Origin: Symsagittifera roscoffensis
Lineage: Eukaryota; Xenacoelomorpha; Acoela; Convolutidae
Assembly: GCF_963678635.1 (NCBI RefSeq)
Contig: NC_087068.1
Location: 58,761,896 to 58,825,895, forward strand
Reading direction: 5' to 3'
DNA: 64,000 bases
Positions 34,481 to 46,600 of this stretch are shown piece by piece; position 1 is the first letter of the stretch, and every line of letters starts with the position of its first letter. The notes under the pieces were generated by a model. It was given only the letters and a program-made list of their open reading frames with translations. It searched no databases and had not been told where the DNA came from. Made by a program: the position numbers and the translations under genes.

Positions 34481-34981
34481 AGCTTTTAGAACGCCATTTA
34501 TTTCGGAAGAAGTTTGGTTATGCCGCTCTGGATACGACACAACCATGGAGCACGCAGTGGAAAGTGCCGTTAGAAGTTAAGAAACACTCAAAATGAAAGA
34601 AGAAATTGAAAAGAAAAACTTATAGTGAAAACTCAAAAAAGAACATTCATGCATCAATGGTACCACAAAAACTGAGCTGAAAACTCGTAGTATTGTTATT
34701 TATAAATTACTAAAACATCTTTTCTTGGAAAAATTCTGGCATTTTCTATGATATTATTATTTTTTAAAAACTGAACAAAATATGCCAGCCTATAGTGCTT
34801 GAATTACAAGTGTTTAACTTAGAAAAATTAAGGAAACATTTCACTAGCAACTTATAGTTCGATTGGTGATCTGTTAAGTTTTCAAATTGGTTGTTAACAT
34901 TGATGTTAATTTTTTTCATATCAAGTGTTATTTAAAAGGCACGTTGGTTGGGCTCTCAGATGCATGCTTGTTTTTATAACG

Positions 34982-35452
34982 TGTCTTTAATTATTTCATT
35001 TACGTATCTTGACTTAACTTGGCTGGCTTCTTGGCCTGACGAAATTGGAAAAAGATATGCTAGTTCCACAGTGTATTACTGCAGCATCCGCAGTACATAA
35101 CCTTGAGGACAGTTGCTAGCTACTGCATCTGCAGTAACCATATGTGCTAACTATATCTATTATGCTATTATTATATAGAGTGGTCAAGGCCATTTGGTGT
35201 TGCTAAAACGTTGTAGATGAATTGGTCAGTGTTTCATATCTCATGCTATAAAACAGTAACCAATCTCAGCTACTAACTTCATTAACAAGACAAGATCAAG
35301 AACAGTAAATTAACACTATCTTTTCTTACTTTTATTCCTCAACACGCTAAGCAGTTTAGGAATGTCTTTAATTATTTCATTTACGTATCTTGACTTAACT
35401 TGGCTGGCTTCTTGGCCTGACGAAATTGGAAAAAGATATGCTAGTTCTACAG
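34982..35452. repeat. 90-bp direct repeats flanking a 291-bp insert
   Basis: 34982-35071 and 35363-35452 are the same over 90 bp, with one mismatch (C/T). The insert begins TGTATTACTGCAGC, contains palindromes of the form TACTGC-N-GCAGTA and has a TATAAAA box at 35247-35253. It may be a tandem duplication of 381 bp or a promoter-bearing terminal repeat. Confidence 0.85.
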
Positions 35453-35850
35453 ATATCGCATTTTCTTTGGTGTTCACCGTGACTCTTAGTGCTGGGGTTG
35501 TTGCTAGTGCCGGTTTTTGTCGGCGTAATTTGTATCCGACGGGATGTCTCGGCAGTTTTCTCGACAATTGGGGGAATGGCACGTTTGTATTACGTTTGTC
35601 ACTGTTCGTGTGTTTGTCGTATATGGCTATCTTAGAAGCCGGGGGTAAGCGACTGCATTGTTCGTGGCATACGCCCGTGGTTGAAAGGTGAAATCAAGTT
35701 TGTACCGAGGGAGATCGATAAAAGATACAGATTCATTTGGAGTAGCACCAAACAACCGCCCCGAACTAAACCACTCCTAAGTGCAAAAACACAACATAAA
35801 AGTGGTCAGAACAAGAAGACATTTCAAAGTAGACAGACTAATGAAGGTTG
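35363..35850 (+). pseudogene. Possible retroelement ORF with hydrophobic segments
   Basis: A 109-codon ORF (35362-35691) has two hydrophobic stretches (about residues 31-50 and 77-92). After its stop a +1 frame stays open to about 35850 (reading GEIKFVPREIDKRYRFIWSS). The combination suggests a broken membrane-type protein of a retroelement. I do not recognise the family, and chance is possible. Confidence 0.25.
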
Positions 35851-36639
35851 AAGATCACTACTAAGCAGATCACCCTTGGGTGGCTGTGTGAAGAACTGAA
35901 AAAAAGGTAGAAAGATACAGAAAATACAAACTACGCTGTCACATTGGATGACAATACTGATAAATTCCGATAAAGACACTGACCTATTTGCAAAACTAGA
36001 TCTGAACTAAGAACAATACACAAAACTCATTTATCAATGTTGAAACAATCTTGAAACAAGGGGATTACGAAAGAGCCCACAAGATATCATAGATCAAAAC
36101 ATAGAGAAGAACGGGAATGCAAGAAATTCCTCAAAACTTTCGTTTCATATAGGATCTTTTGAGAAACAAATCTTTTGCGTCGTTTTCTTCTATTTCTTCT
36201 TGAGATATCAGAAGGAAATAATAACTTTAAAAATCACCAAATTGGATATCGAGCTAAAACATTTTTTGAAAAACAGTAAAAAAAAAATAGCCATAGCACG
36301 TCAAAAATGCAAGTTTTCGTCTGTAAGACCTGAAACATAAAAGCAAGCCAAAAATATCTTCATCTCGCTTAAAAGTCGGAAAAGTCTCCAAGGGGGGCAA
36401 TAAGAAGACGCCACTTTAACTGAAAGTAGGAACCAATAAAGAACACATTCAACAAACTTAAACAAACATCTTTTCTTGGAAAACTTTTGGCTTTTTTACA
36501 ATGTAAGCAATATATATATATATATATTGGAACCTGATCTAGACTACATTTTATGATTGGATAATTTAGATATTTTACCAATGTAAAGTATTTAATATTA
36601 ACCAATCATGATCCATCTAACTAACAACCCACTTATTTG

Positions 36640-36960
36640 TAAGTGCTGAAGTTACTTGTAATTTCAGCACCAGAGAGATTTGAATTTAACTTAGAAATTA
36701 GTTGGACTCTCCCGAGCACTTCAGCAGCCGCAATAAACCATTATACCCTAGATCTATTGAGCCTAGCAGAGACTAGTTAAACAACCTGAGACTAGATAGT
36801 ATAAGAGTAAGATTAGGATCGGTATTAGACTAAGAAGTTGCACGAATCTATCCGGCCGAAAATAAGATAGCGTGACGAGCAGACGGTGTACCCTATCCGA
36901 AATTACTCTATGAGTTAACCAACTCGGTCCTAACTCATCTGGTGCGACCATAAGTCTCGA
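36640..36960 (+). repeat. Putative 5' LTR region of the large element
   Basis: 36750-36915 is nearly the same as 16660-16840, showing that it is a repeated unit independent of the coding body. A small hairpin GTGCTGAA...TTCAGCAC lies at 36643-36670. The exact LTR borders and the primer-binding site are not certain. A TGG-initial string (TGGTGCGACC) at about 36940 is a candidate primer-binding site. Confidence 0.5.
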
Positions 36961-37589
36961 ACAAGACCTTAATAGCTTAGAATTAACCAAAATAGATTAG
37001 AAATTAGACAAAAACATTTAAAAAATGTTATACGACAATAATTTAATCGAAATGTCTCTACGACTCAATAGATCAGAGCCAATATTCCGAACCATAACAG
37101 AACTACCCGGAATTGGAAGAAGACCTCGAACCAGAGACGACATACGACAAAGTAGAAACTTGCCATATAGCTATATGATAGTTAGGCAAAAACCAGAACA
37201 AACTTTTATATTTAGAATACTACTAGCAATGAATTTAGATTTTCATTTGCAAACATAAAACCTTGAAGTAAATCTTCAAAATCATTTCAGGCGCTAAACA
37301 AAATTATTAATATACAATAACGATTGATAAAAAGATCTAAGATCGTTTTCCTAAAACTCTGCAGTAATATACAAAACATGTTTGAAAAATATTTATTGAA
37401 AAATAAAAAATAAAAATTAGTAGCATGACAATAAATGGTTAGTAATCATAAATCATCCTGTTGTTCCAGCTCCATCACCTAAAACATAACAGCAATCATA
37501 AACCCACTAATATCATCAAAACACTAAATCTTTCCTTTACACACATTTAAAATTTTATTAAAACTTAAATTCACTTAATTTTAAAACCA

Positions 37590-37674
37590 GATCATCAAGG
37601 CTTATCCTTGGATCTTAAATCATTTTCTACTTAATTAAATTTCAAATTTGATCATCAAGGCTTATCCTTGGATC
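37590..37674 (+). promoter_or_regulatory. Repeated leader hairpins
   Basis: A 25-bp sequence bounded by GATC at each end, with the core hairpin CAAGGCTTATCCTTG, occurs at 37590-37614 and again at 37650-37674. It is repeated in the duplicated leader at 39366-39390 and 39426-39450. Exact repetition in a leader suggests an RNA structural element (packaging, dimerisation or translation control); the role is inference. Confidence 0.45.
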
Positions 37675-38195
37675 AAACAGAACAACTTTGTTCTCCCCCA
37701 CCCACTTAATTAGTGTCTAACGACCTCAAACGTCGATTCACTACCCAACCCTTTCTAAAGACCTAAGACTAATAGAAATTTTTAAACAAAACTAATCATT
37801 CAAATTAGGATAAACAGTGAAGAACTTCGGTTATTCATCCTTCACTTGACCCCCCCCCCCTCTTACCAGACCCAGGATAAATCTTAAACTTAGTAAGTTT
37901 AAAATAGTATCTAACGAACTACTCGCGTTCTAATTATACCTGAACCTTGTGGATCGATTTACTATTCTCCAACCCTTGAACACAATCACTACCCCTAAGT
38001 AAGATTAAGTAAGTTAACACCTTAACTTATACTAGCCACGAGAAAGTAAAAAATCATTCTTCGGAATCGATATACTTTTCTCTCCAACCCTGAACAAACA
38101 GACCCAGGTTAAGCTAACCAAAAAATCGTAAGAACTAACAGTTTAAGAAAATAGAAATCATTTAACAACCTTTTGCATCCGTCATCCTAAACCTT

Positions 38196-38663
38196 ATGTC
38201 ATTTAAAAACCTAGGAAATAAACAAACAATCATTTTACACAATTGTGAAATAGATAACAAAAAATACGACCTTGTAATCACACCTCATACACAAACAGTT
38301 GGATACATTCGAACAAAACGACAAACACTAAAAAGAAAAATAATAACGAAACAAAGACAAATAACACGAAAAAGATTTTCAAAAAATCGAAACGCATTTT
38401 CAGAATCAGAAACCAACAGTTTAGACGAACTTTACAAACTAAAAGAATCAATAGATAAAAATTGCCCACTTCACGATCAATTATATTTTTCTGACTCAGA
38501 AACAACTTCAAATTCATCAAAAAGAGGAAAAAGAAGAATAAAAAAGCAGTATAAACACAAACCAGTACATTTATACAATTGGAATCAACCAATTCGACAC
38601 ATTAATAATTACATATTAACAGTCATCGAACGAAAAAATGAGCTCAACGCACACCCCAGGTGA
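38196..38663 (+). CDS. ORF of 155 codons upstream of gag, copy in duplicated unit 1
   Basis: The protein is identical to the ORF at 39973-40440. In this copy the following gag-pol is truncated after about 90 codons. See the second copy for description. Confidence 0.6.
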   Translation: MSFKNLGNKQTIILHNCEIDNKKYDLVITPHTQTVGYIRTKRQTLKRKIITKQRQITRKRFSKNRNAFSESETNSLDELYKLKESIDKNCPLHDQLYFSDSETTSNSSKRGKRRIKKQYKHKPVHLYNWNQPIRHINNYILTVIERKNELNAHPR

Positions 38664-38931
38664 AGAAAGTCCAGATGATGATGAAATCTTCCCTTTTATA
38701 GTAGATGCAACCACTGATAGAGGACAGCATATATTTTGCAAAAATTTACTATTAAATTTATTTGAACCCGGAATCAGTCCATGTAAAACAGAGTTCCCAG
38801 ATGTAAAAATCAAAAGACAAATCATAGACCACTACTTAAAAGATATATGCAACATAACACAACAGTATGGAATCTACTCCATAGAATTCACCTCACCAAA
38901 CCATAATAAGAGACGACATACGACAAAGTAG
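38638..38931 (+). pseudogene. Truncated gag-pol start in duplicated unit 1
   Basis: The first 92 or so codons match the start of the intact polyprotein at 40415. The reading then crosses the duplication junction into leader sequence and stops. Confidence 0.9.
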
Positions 38932-40686
38932 AAACTTGCCATATAGCTATATGATAGTTAGGCAAAAACCAGAACAAACTTTTATATTTAGAATACTACT
39001 AGCAATGAATTTAGATTTTCATTTGCAAACATAAAACCTTGAAGTAAATCTTCAAAATCATTTCAGGCGCTAAACAAAATTATTAATATACAATAACGAT
39101 TGATAAAAAGATCTAAGATCGTTTTCCTAAAACTCTGCAGTAATATACAAAACATGTTTGAAAAATATTTATTGAAAAATAAAAAATAAAAATTAGTAGC
39201 ATGACAATAAATGGTTAGTAATCATAAATCATCCTGTTGTTCCAGCTCCATCACCTAAAACATAACAGCAATCATAAACCCACTAATATCATCAAAACAC
39301 TAAATCTTTCCTTTACACACATTTAAAATTTTATTAAAACTTAAATTCACTTAATTTTAAAACCAGATCATCAAGGCTTATCCTTGGATCTTAAATCATT
39401 TTCTACTTAATTAAATTTCAAATTTGATCATCAAGGCTTATCCTTGGATCAAACAGAACAACTTTGTTCTCCCCCACCCACTTAATTAGTGTCTAACGAC
39501 CTCAAACGTCGATTCACTACCCAACCCTTTCTAAAGACCTAAGACTAATAGAAATTTTTAAACAAAACTAATCATTCAAATTAGGATAAACAGTGAAGAA
39601 CTTCGGTTATTCATCCTTCACTTGACCCCCCCCCCCCTCTTACCAGACCCAGGATAAATCTTAAACTTAGTAAGTTTAAAATAGTATCTAACGAACTACT
39701 CGCGTTCTAATTATACCTGAACCTTGTGGATCGATTTACTATTCTCCAACCCTTGAACACAATCACTACCCCTAAGTAAGATTAAGTAAGTTAACACCTT
39801 AACTTATACTAGCCACGAGAAAGTAAAAAATCATTCTTCGGAATCGATATACTTTTCTCTCCAACCCTGAACAAACAGACCCAGGTTAAGCTAACCAAAA
39901 AATCGTAAGAACTAACAGTTTAAGAAAATAGAAATCATTTAACAACCTTTTGCATCCGTCATCCTAAACCTTATGTCATTTAAAAACCTAGGAAATAAAC
40001 AAACAATCATTTTACACAATTGTGAAATAGATAACAAAAAATACGACCTTGTAATCACACCTCATACACAAACAGTTGGATACATTCGAACAAAACGACA
40101 AACACTAAAAAGAAAAATAATAACGAAACAAAGACAAATAACACGAAAAAGATTTTCAAAAAATCGAAACGCATTTTCAGAATCAGAAACCAACAGTTTA
40201 GACGAACTTTACAAACTAAAAGAATCAATAGATAAAAATTGCCCACTTCACGATCAATTATATTTTTCTGACTCAGAAACAACTTCAAATTCATCAAAAA
40301 GAGGAAAAAGAAGAATAAAAAAGCAGTATAAACACAAACCAGTACATTTATACAATTGGAATCAACCAATTCGACACATTAATAATTACATATTAACAGT
40401 CATCGAACGAAAAAATGAGCTCAACGCACACCCCAGGTGAAGAAAGTCCAGATGATGATGAAATCTTCCCTTTTATAGTAGATGCAACCACTGATAGAGG
40501 ACAGCATATATTTTGCAAAAATTTACTATTAAATTTATTTGAACCCGGAATCAGTCCATGTAAAACAGAGTTCCCAGATGTAAAAATCAAAAGACAAATC
40601 ATAGACCACTACTTAAAAGATATATGCAACATAACACAACAGTATGGAATCTACTCCATAGAATTCACCTCACCAAACCATAATAA
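38910..40686 (+). repeat. Tandem duplication, unit 2 (1777 bp)
   Basis: Second copy of the leader unit, continuous with the intact gag-pol ORF. The junction between copies lies at an ATAATA/AGAG microhomology. Confidence 0.95.
39973..40440 (+). CDS. Small basic ORF preceding gag-pol (155 codons)
   Basis: It starts MSFKNLGNKQTI. It is strongly basic in its middle (RTKRQTLKRKIITKQRQITR), then Ser-rich and again basic (SKRGKRRIKKQYKHK). No known domain is recognised. It overlaps the start of gag-pol by 26 nt in another frame, so gag-pol could be reached by reinitiation, leaky scanning or a +1 shift at the A-rich CGAAAAAATG. A nucleic-acid-binding or accessory role is inference. Extra ORFs before gag are known in plant Ogre-type elements, but I cannot claim relatedness. 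Confidence 0.6.
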   Translation: MSFKNLGNKQTIILHNCEIDNKKYDLVITPHTQTVGYIRTKRQTLKRKIITKQRQITRKRFSKNRNAFSESETNSLDELYKLKESIDKNCPLHDQLYFSDSETTSNSSKRGKRRIKKQYKHKPVHLYNWNQPIRHINNYILTVIERKNELNAHPR

Positions 40687-43600
40687 TAGAAAATATACAA
40701 TTCAAACAGACGATCTTGATTTAGAATTTTCAAAAGTTTTTTCAGAATATATAAAAAGCATCCAATATCATAACTCACAAAGAGCAAACTCCATATTCAC
40801 CAATGAAGTTTTCGCAATAATATATAGTTATATTTCAATATTAGAAAACGAAATCCCAATAACAAATGTCTCACCGACAGAAACATCTAAACATTTGAAA
40901 GTACGACATGAAATCACACTACTCTCTAGTTATTTAAACATCATTAAAGAAAATTTCACGAAAAACGACGTTTCACAACATACAAAACACGATCTACAAA
41001 AAATTTTGGCATGGTTCATAATAGATTATTTCACACACAATATTGATTTAATTGCACAAGCAAGAAAAAATTTTAGACCCCAAAACTCGAACGATGATAC
41101 CGCTATCACAGAACAATCAGATTATGTTTGGGACCCCGAATGGTCTCATCCCGCATTTATAAGCTTCCCACAATCAATCTCAAGTCAAGCAATAAGTACG
41201 ATATCTTACATAAGAGATTATGTAAAAGTAATACCATTAACCATTGATGCAACACCATTAAACTATAATACATTTTTGCCCGATACACAAAATAATAGTT
41301 TAAACTCTACAGTTATACACAATGAAAACCTCAATGGAACTAGGAATCTTACTCAACAAGATATCCAGACACCATCACACTTCATAAATGAAGAAATTGT
41401 ACACACAACAACTACACAACAAAGTATTTCACCAATACGCCCAAATTTAACAACACCAAGAAATACAAATCCTTCACAAACACAGGTAACCTTACAATCA
41501 ACCGTTAAACCTTCGGTTGCCCCTAAATATTCACATATAGATTACCAAACATACAGACCCATGACAATACCATCAAAAACACGCAAAACATTCACTAGAA
41601 ACAACTTTACAGACCATAATTATAATTATACACATCCATCAAAAACATATAATCAACCACAAAGAAATTTTAACCAATATACAAGATCTCGAAATTGGGA
41701 TAACCCAATGACCCAACCTAATTCAATAAATTTCCAAACAAATCCTCCACAGAATCACAGTGAAAATTACCCATTTTTTCAACAAAATAAAAATAAAAAA
41801 CAGACATCTTATCAAATGGATTATTTATCCTCAGATGATGATTTCTTACAACCAGATATATTTGCACCAAATACTCAAGAATATCGTAGACAAGGAATAC
41901 AGAGAACACGTACAAATCATAGAAATTTTTCTCCACAACCAATAGATGCACAACATCAACAACCAATTCAACAACAAAATCTAATTAATACACAATCTTT
42001 TCAACCAATTCAACAACAAAATCCAATGACTGCACACTCGTATCAAGCATCACAAATGCAAAATGAAATACCACTCCCATATTATCTCCAACAACATGAA
42101 ATAACAAGAAACCAACTTTCAAATTTTTCTCAAATGCCAAATGCAGCAGAATCATTACAAATGACAATGAATCCATACCTTATGGGTGGATCATCAATAA
42201 CATCAAACAAACCTTTAATGGTTTTCACAGGAACAGACCCTGAATACTCTGTAGAAGATTATTTAAATGCAGTAACAGCAAACCTGATTTTAAATATTGG
42301 ACCTGAACCAATTAATACGCCACTACATCAAAATTGGATACATCGACGCACAGCGTTAATACAAACAACCTTAGATGGCGCAGCCCAAAAATGGTTTTCA
42401 GTACTACCTCTAGAAATAAAATCAAACTGGAAAAGGTTTACACAGGAATTTTCAAAAATGTTTGACTCCGAAAGAAACAAACAACAACAAAGAGTTTTAT
42501 GTAATGAAATTCGCAGATTACCAAACGAAACCATCAAGCAAATAGCAGTACGAATCGAAACACTAGTTCGAAAAGCATATTCATTAAATACACACGACTA
42601 TAAAAACACAAAGATGACAGAAATCTTAATGATGACCTTAACACCACAATTAAGGAAAATAGCAATAAAAAAGAGAGCATCCCATCCTTCTTCAATTCGA
42701 GAACCCGATTTAGATTTTCGAAAACTAGTAGACAAATTAGAACAAGCAGAAATCACGATGAAACTAGAAGAAACGGAAAATCTGAAATTACAATACGTTA
42801 ACAGAATTGAAACGACTCCCACTAATATTAATAATATACAGGAATCAGAGACAGACCTGGTTGAAAAAATCACTGAAATACTCAATATTTACGAAAAGAA
42901 CCCAAACTTTAAAGGCAAACCATCTTTCAAAAAATGGTGTAATTATTGCCGACGATACGGACATAGTATTTCCGAATGTAGACAAAAACAGCAAGACAAT
43001 CAAAATAAACCTCAAAAATATAAAGAACCAAATAAATCATTCTATCAATACATGAAAAAAGATCAAAATCTACCGAACAAAACAGTCTACAGCAACAACA
43101 GTTCAGGAAAACCACTCCCGAACAATACAAATTATACAAGAAATCAATCACCATATAACTCAAGTTATAGAGGAAGATCACCAGAACGAAGAAACACGCA
43201 TAATTCATCACAAAATCACTACAATAGACCAAATAGTCGAAATAACTACTCCAGATCAAATTCAAATACACAACGATTTGTTTCTAGATCTAATTCCCAA
43301 TCAAGAAATAACTACTATCCAAACAACCAATCACGAAATTCATCATACAATAGGAATAGAAACTACTCCTATAATCGAAATAGAAGTTATTCAAACAACC
43401 GAAACCAGAATTACCCGAACAATCAATCAAGGAATAACTCATATAATAGATCGAACTATAACAGACAAAACAATAATTACCAAAACAGATCGCGAAATAA
43501 TTCACAAAATCGACACTCAAGAAATTATTCCCAATCACCACACCGGAACAATAATAACTATAATAATTCTAATAATCGCCACAGAAGTAGTACACCTAAA

Positions 43601-46600
43601 CATCAAAGACAAATCAATCAAGTACAATCTAATCCAGAAACAACATCAGACCCTCCAGGTATTGATGACACAGTAACTGATACGTTACAACTCAATCAAA
43701 TAAACTGTACATCATCAGATTCAGAAAGTGATACTGAAAACACTCTTTCTATCAATATGATAAAAGTCGAAAATGACTATGAATCTGTCATATATGAACA
43801 ACCCTTTTCATCACACATATATGAAAATCAATCAGAATTTCTTCAAAATTATTACACTACATCCATAAATTCCACACCAACGACGCAAGAAACAAATGAG
43901 ATTAACACTACAAATCAAACCAATAAAAATACCAAAACAAAATTCTTGAATACAAACCACATTTATCAAAATATACAAAAAGAACAACCCAAAGAAAAAA
44001 TTTGGACAATACCATTTCTCTTAGAAAGCCCAAGAAATAAAGAATTTCAACCACCAGACCTTGAAATAGATTTTTTAATTGATTCAGGAGCAGAATCAAA
44101 CATAATAAACATCCCCACATGGAATGAAATAAAAACTTTACACCCAAAGCTAACACCTCTTGAAACCTCCAGTAAGTTAGAAACAGCACAAGGATCAACA
44201 TTGATAAACTACGGAAAAATCCAATTATTTCTCCTCCCCACCAGAACAATGGAGCAAAGCAAAATTTTAAATAAGCCATTTAAACAAATATTCCATATCA
44301 CTGACATTAAATATAATATCATTGGAATACCATTTATTTCGAAGTATATACCAACAATTAACATACTAAATAGTAAAATATTAATCAAAGATAAATATAC
44401 AAAAACAAAAGAAACATCCTTAACATTTTTTCAAAGATTAAATAAACAACCACCATTCTTTTCAAAATTCTACCCGATATTTAACCAACAAAGAAAACAC
44501 CTAAAACCACTATCAGGAAATATCTATAATTTTTCAATCAAACAAGTTCACCAATATGATAAAGAACAAAACAAACAAAAACTTTATATGTCAGAATTTG
44601 AATTCAAACCTATTCACAAATTTTTCAAAATCACAATCTCATCCATAAAATATTTGAAAGATTCGAATTCCGATATCATTTCCTTACATGTCTATAACAA
44701 CACACCTTACCAAGTAACATTACCTTTAGGACTTTTAGGATATTGTGAAACCAACGCTACAATATCACCAATACACGAAAAAGCCTATCGCGTAAATAAT
44801 ATACTCCAATTACTAGATATTTGCCAATCTACAATTCTTAATGAAGAATTATCTATAAATAATATAATAAGTAACGAAAACAGAAATACGGATTATTTCA
44901 CAAAAACTCCATATTTCAAACCTACATTCAACATAAGTAACTACACAGAGGACCAACAAAAATTTTTAACAATGTTTAATTTCCAACATTCACAAATAAC
45001 ACAAAACGAATTCGAAAAGTTAGCCAAACAGCTAATTAAATATTCATCAGTCTATGCAACATCAAAATTCGATGTTGGAAAAATCAGTTCATCACTACAT
45101 CTCCCGTTAAAACCAGACGCAGTTTTCAAAAAACAGAGAGCAAGTAAAGTACCAATTCACTTACATGATAAAGTGAACAGATTACTCGACATTTTAGAAC
45201 AATACAACATTATATCACCAGTAAACAAAGAAGAACAACCAAAAGGCAACACATTTATCAACCCTGTTATCATTCTAGCTAAAGGAGAATCATTAAAAAT
45301 CGTTCTCGATGCTAGATACCTCAATTCACTTATAGATGAATCAAAATGTAATTGGCCCATTGAACCAATACAAGTTATTTTAACAAAAATAAACGGCAAA
45401 TACTTTACAACCGCCGATATGAATAGTGCATACAATCAAATGCCACTAGATGAACAATCACGACGTCTAACCCAATTTGTTATCGGAAACCAACAATATG
45501 AATTCAACCGCTTATTCTATGGAATATCCATAGGACCAGCAGCATTTTCAGCTTTTATGAGCAAAATTTTTAGACCACTAATACTCAAGAAAAACGCAAT
45601 CACCTATTTAGACGATGTTTTTATGCAATCACAAACAAAAGACGAGATGTTCAATGTTTTAGAAAAATATCACCAAATACTTCAGAACGAAAATCTGAAG
45701 GCCGCCCCCGATAAATCACACTTCTTTTTGACAAGAGTTAAATTCTTAGGACATAATATAGAAAGAAAAACAATCACTCCATTGAAATCACGCATTGACG
45801 CTATTCAAAAACTTCAACCACCAACAAATAAAAAGAAAATCCAAGAATTTCTTGGAATGTTAAACTTTTTAAGTAAATATGTTTATAAAATGCAATTATA
45901 TCTACGACCATTTTATAACATCCTTAGACAACAAAATAATTTTGAATGGAACACAGAACATCAAACACGATTTGAAGAAATAAAGAAACTTTTAACTGAA
46001 CAAATTTCAAACACAATTCCAGATTCAAATCAACCATTTTATGCAATGTGCGATGCTTCGAACTTTGGCATCGGTGCAGCACTATTACAATCACATAATG
46101 GTACAAATAAAATGAACCTCATATCAGCAAATTCTCGATTATTCACTCAAGCAGAGCTACGACTCTCAACTCTAATGAGAGAATGTACAGCCATAATATA
46201 TACACTGACAGAATATGAATTTCTGATACTTGGATCAAAACATCCAACAGTTCTATTCACAGACCATAAACCAATCATCTTTCTCTTTACACAAAAATCT
46301 AACCCAAACCACCGAGTTTACAGATTTCAACTAATTCTAATGAAATTTCCAAACTTACATATAGTTTGGACTGCAGGAAAAAATCTTGCATTACCAGACA
46401 CCTTAAGTCGAAATACACCACCTGAATTACTTACACGAAAAACAACAGTTGAAATACCCAAAGACATAAAATTCTACCTTGCAGAAAACGAAACATCACC
46501 CCGATTGGAATGCAAATATGCAGTAAAAACTGATATTGAACAATCACAAATAAATAGTTTACAACATTTCCCACTTTATTTAGATTGTCAAAATAATCAT

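Larger units (their letters stand above)
37134..38909 (+). repeat. Tandem duplication, unit 1 (1776 bp)
   Basis: Nearly identical to 38910-40686. The only length difference noticed is one C in a poly-C tract (11 against 12). The unit covers leader, the 155-codon ORF and the first 90 or so codons of gag-pol. In this copy gag-pol is cut off at the junction (stop near 38931). Confidence 0.95.
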
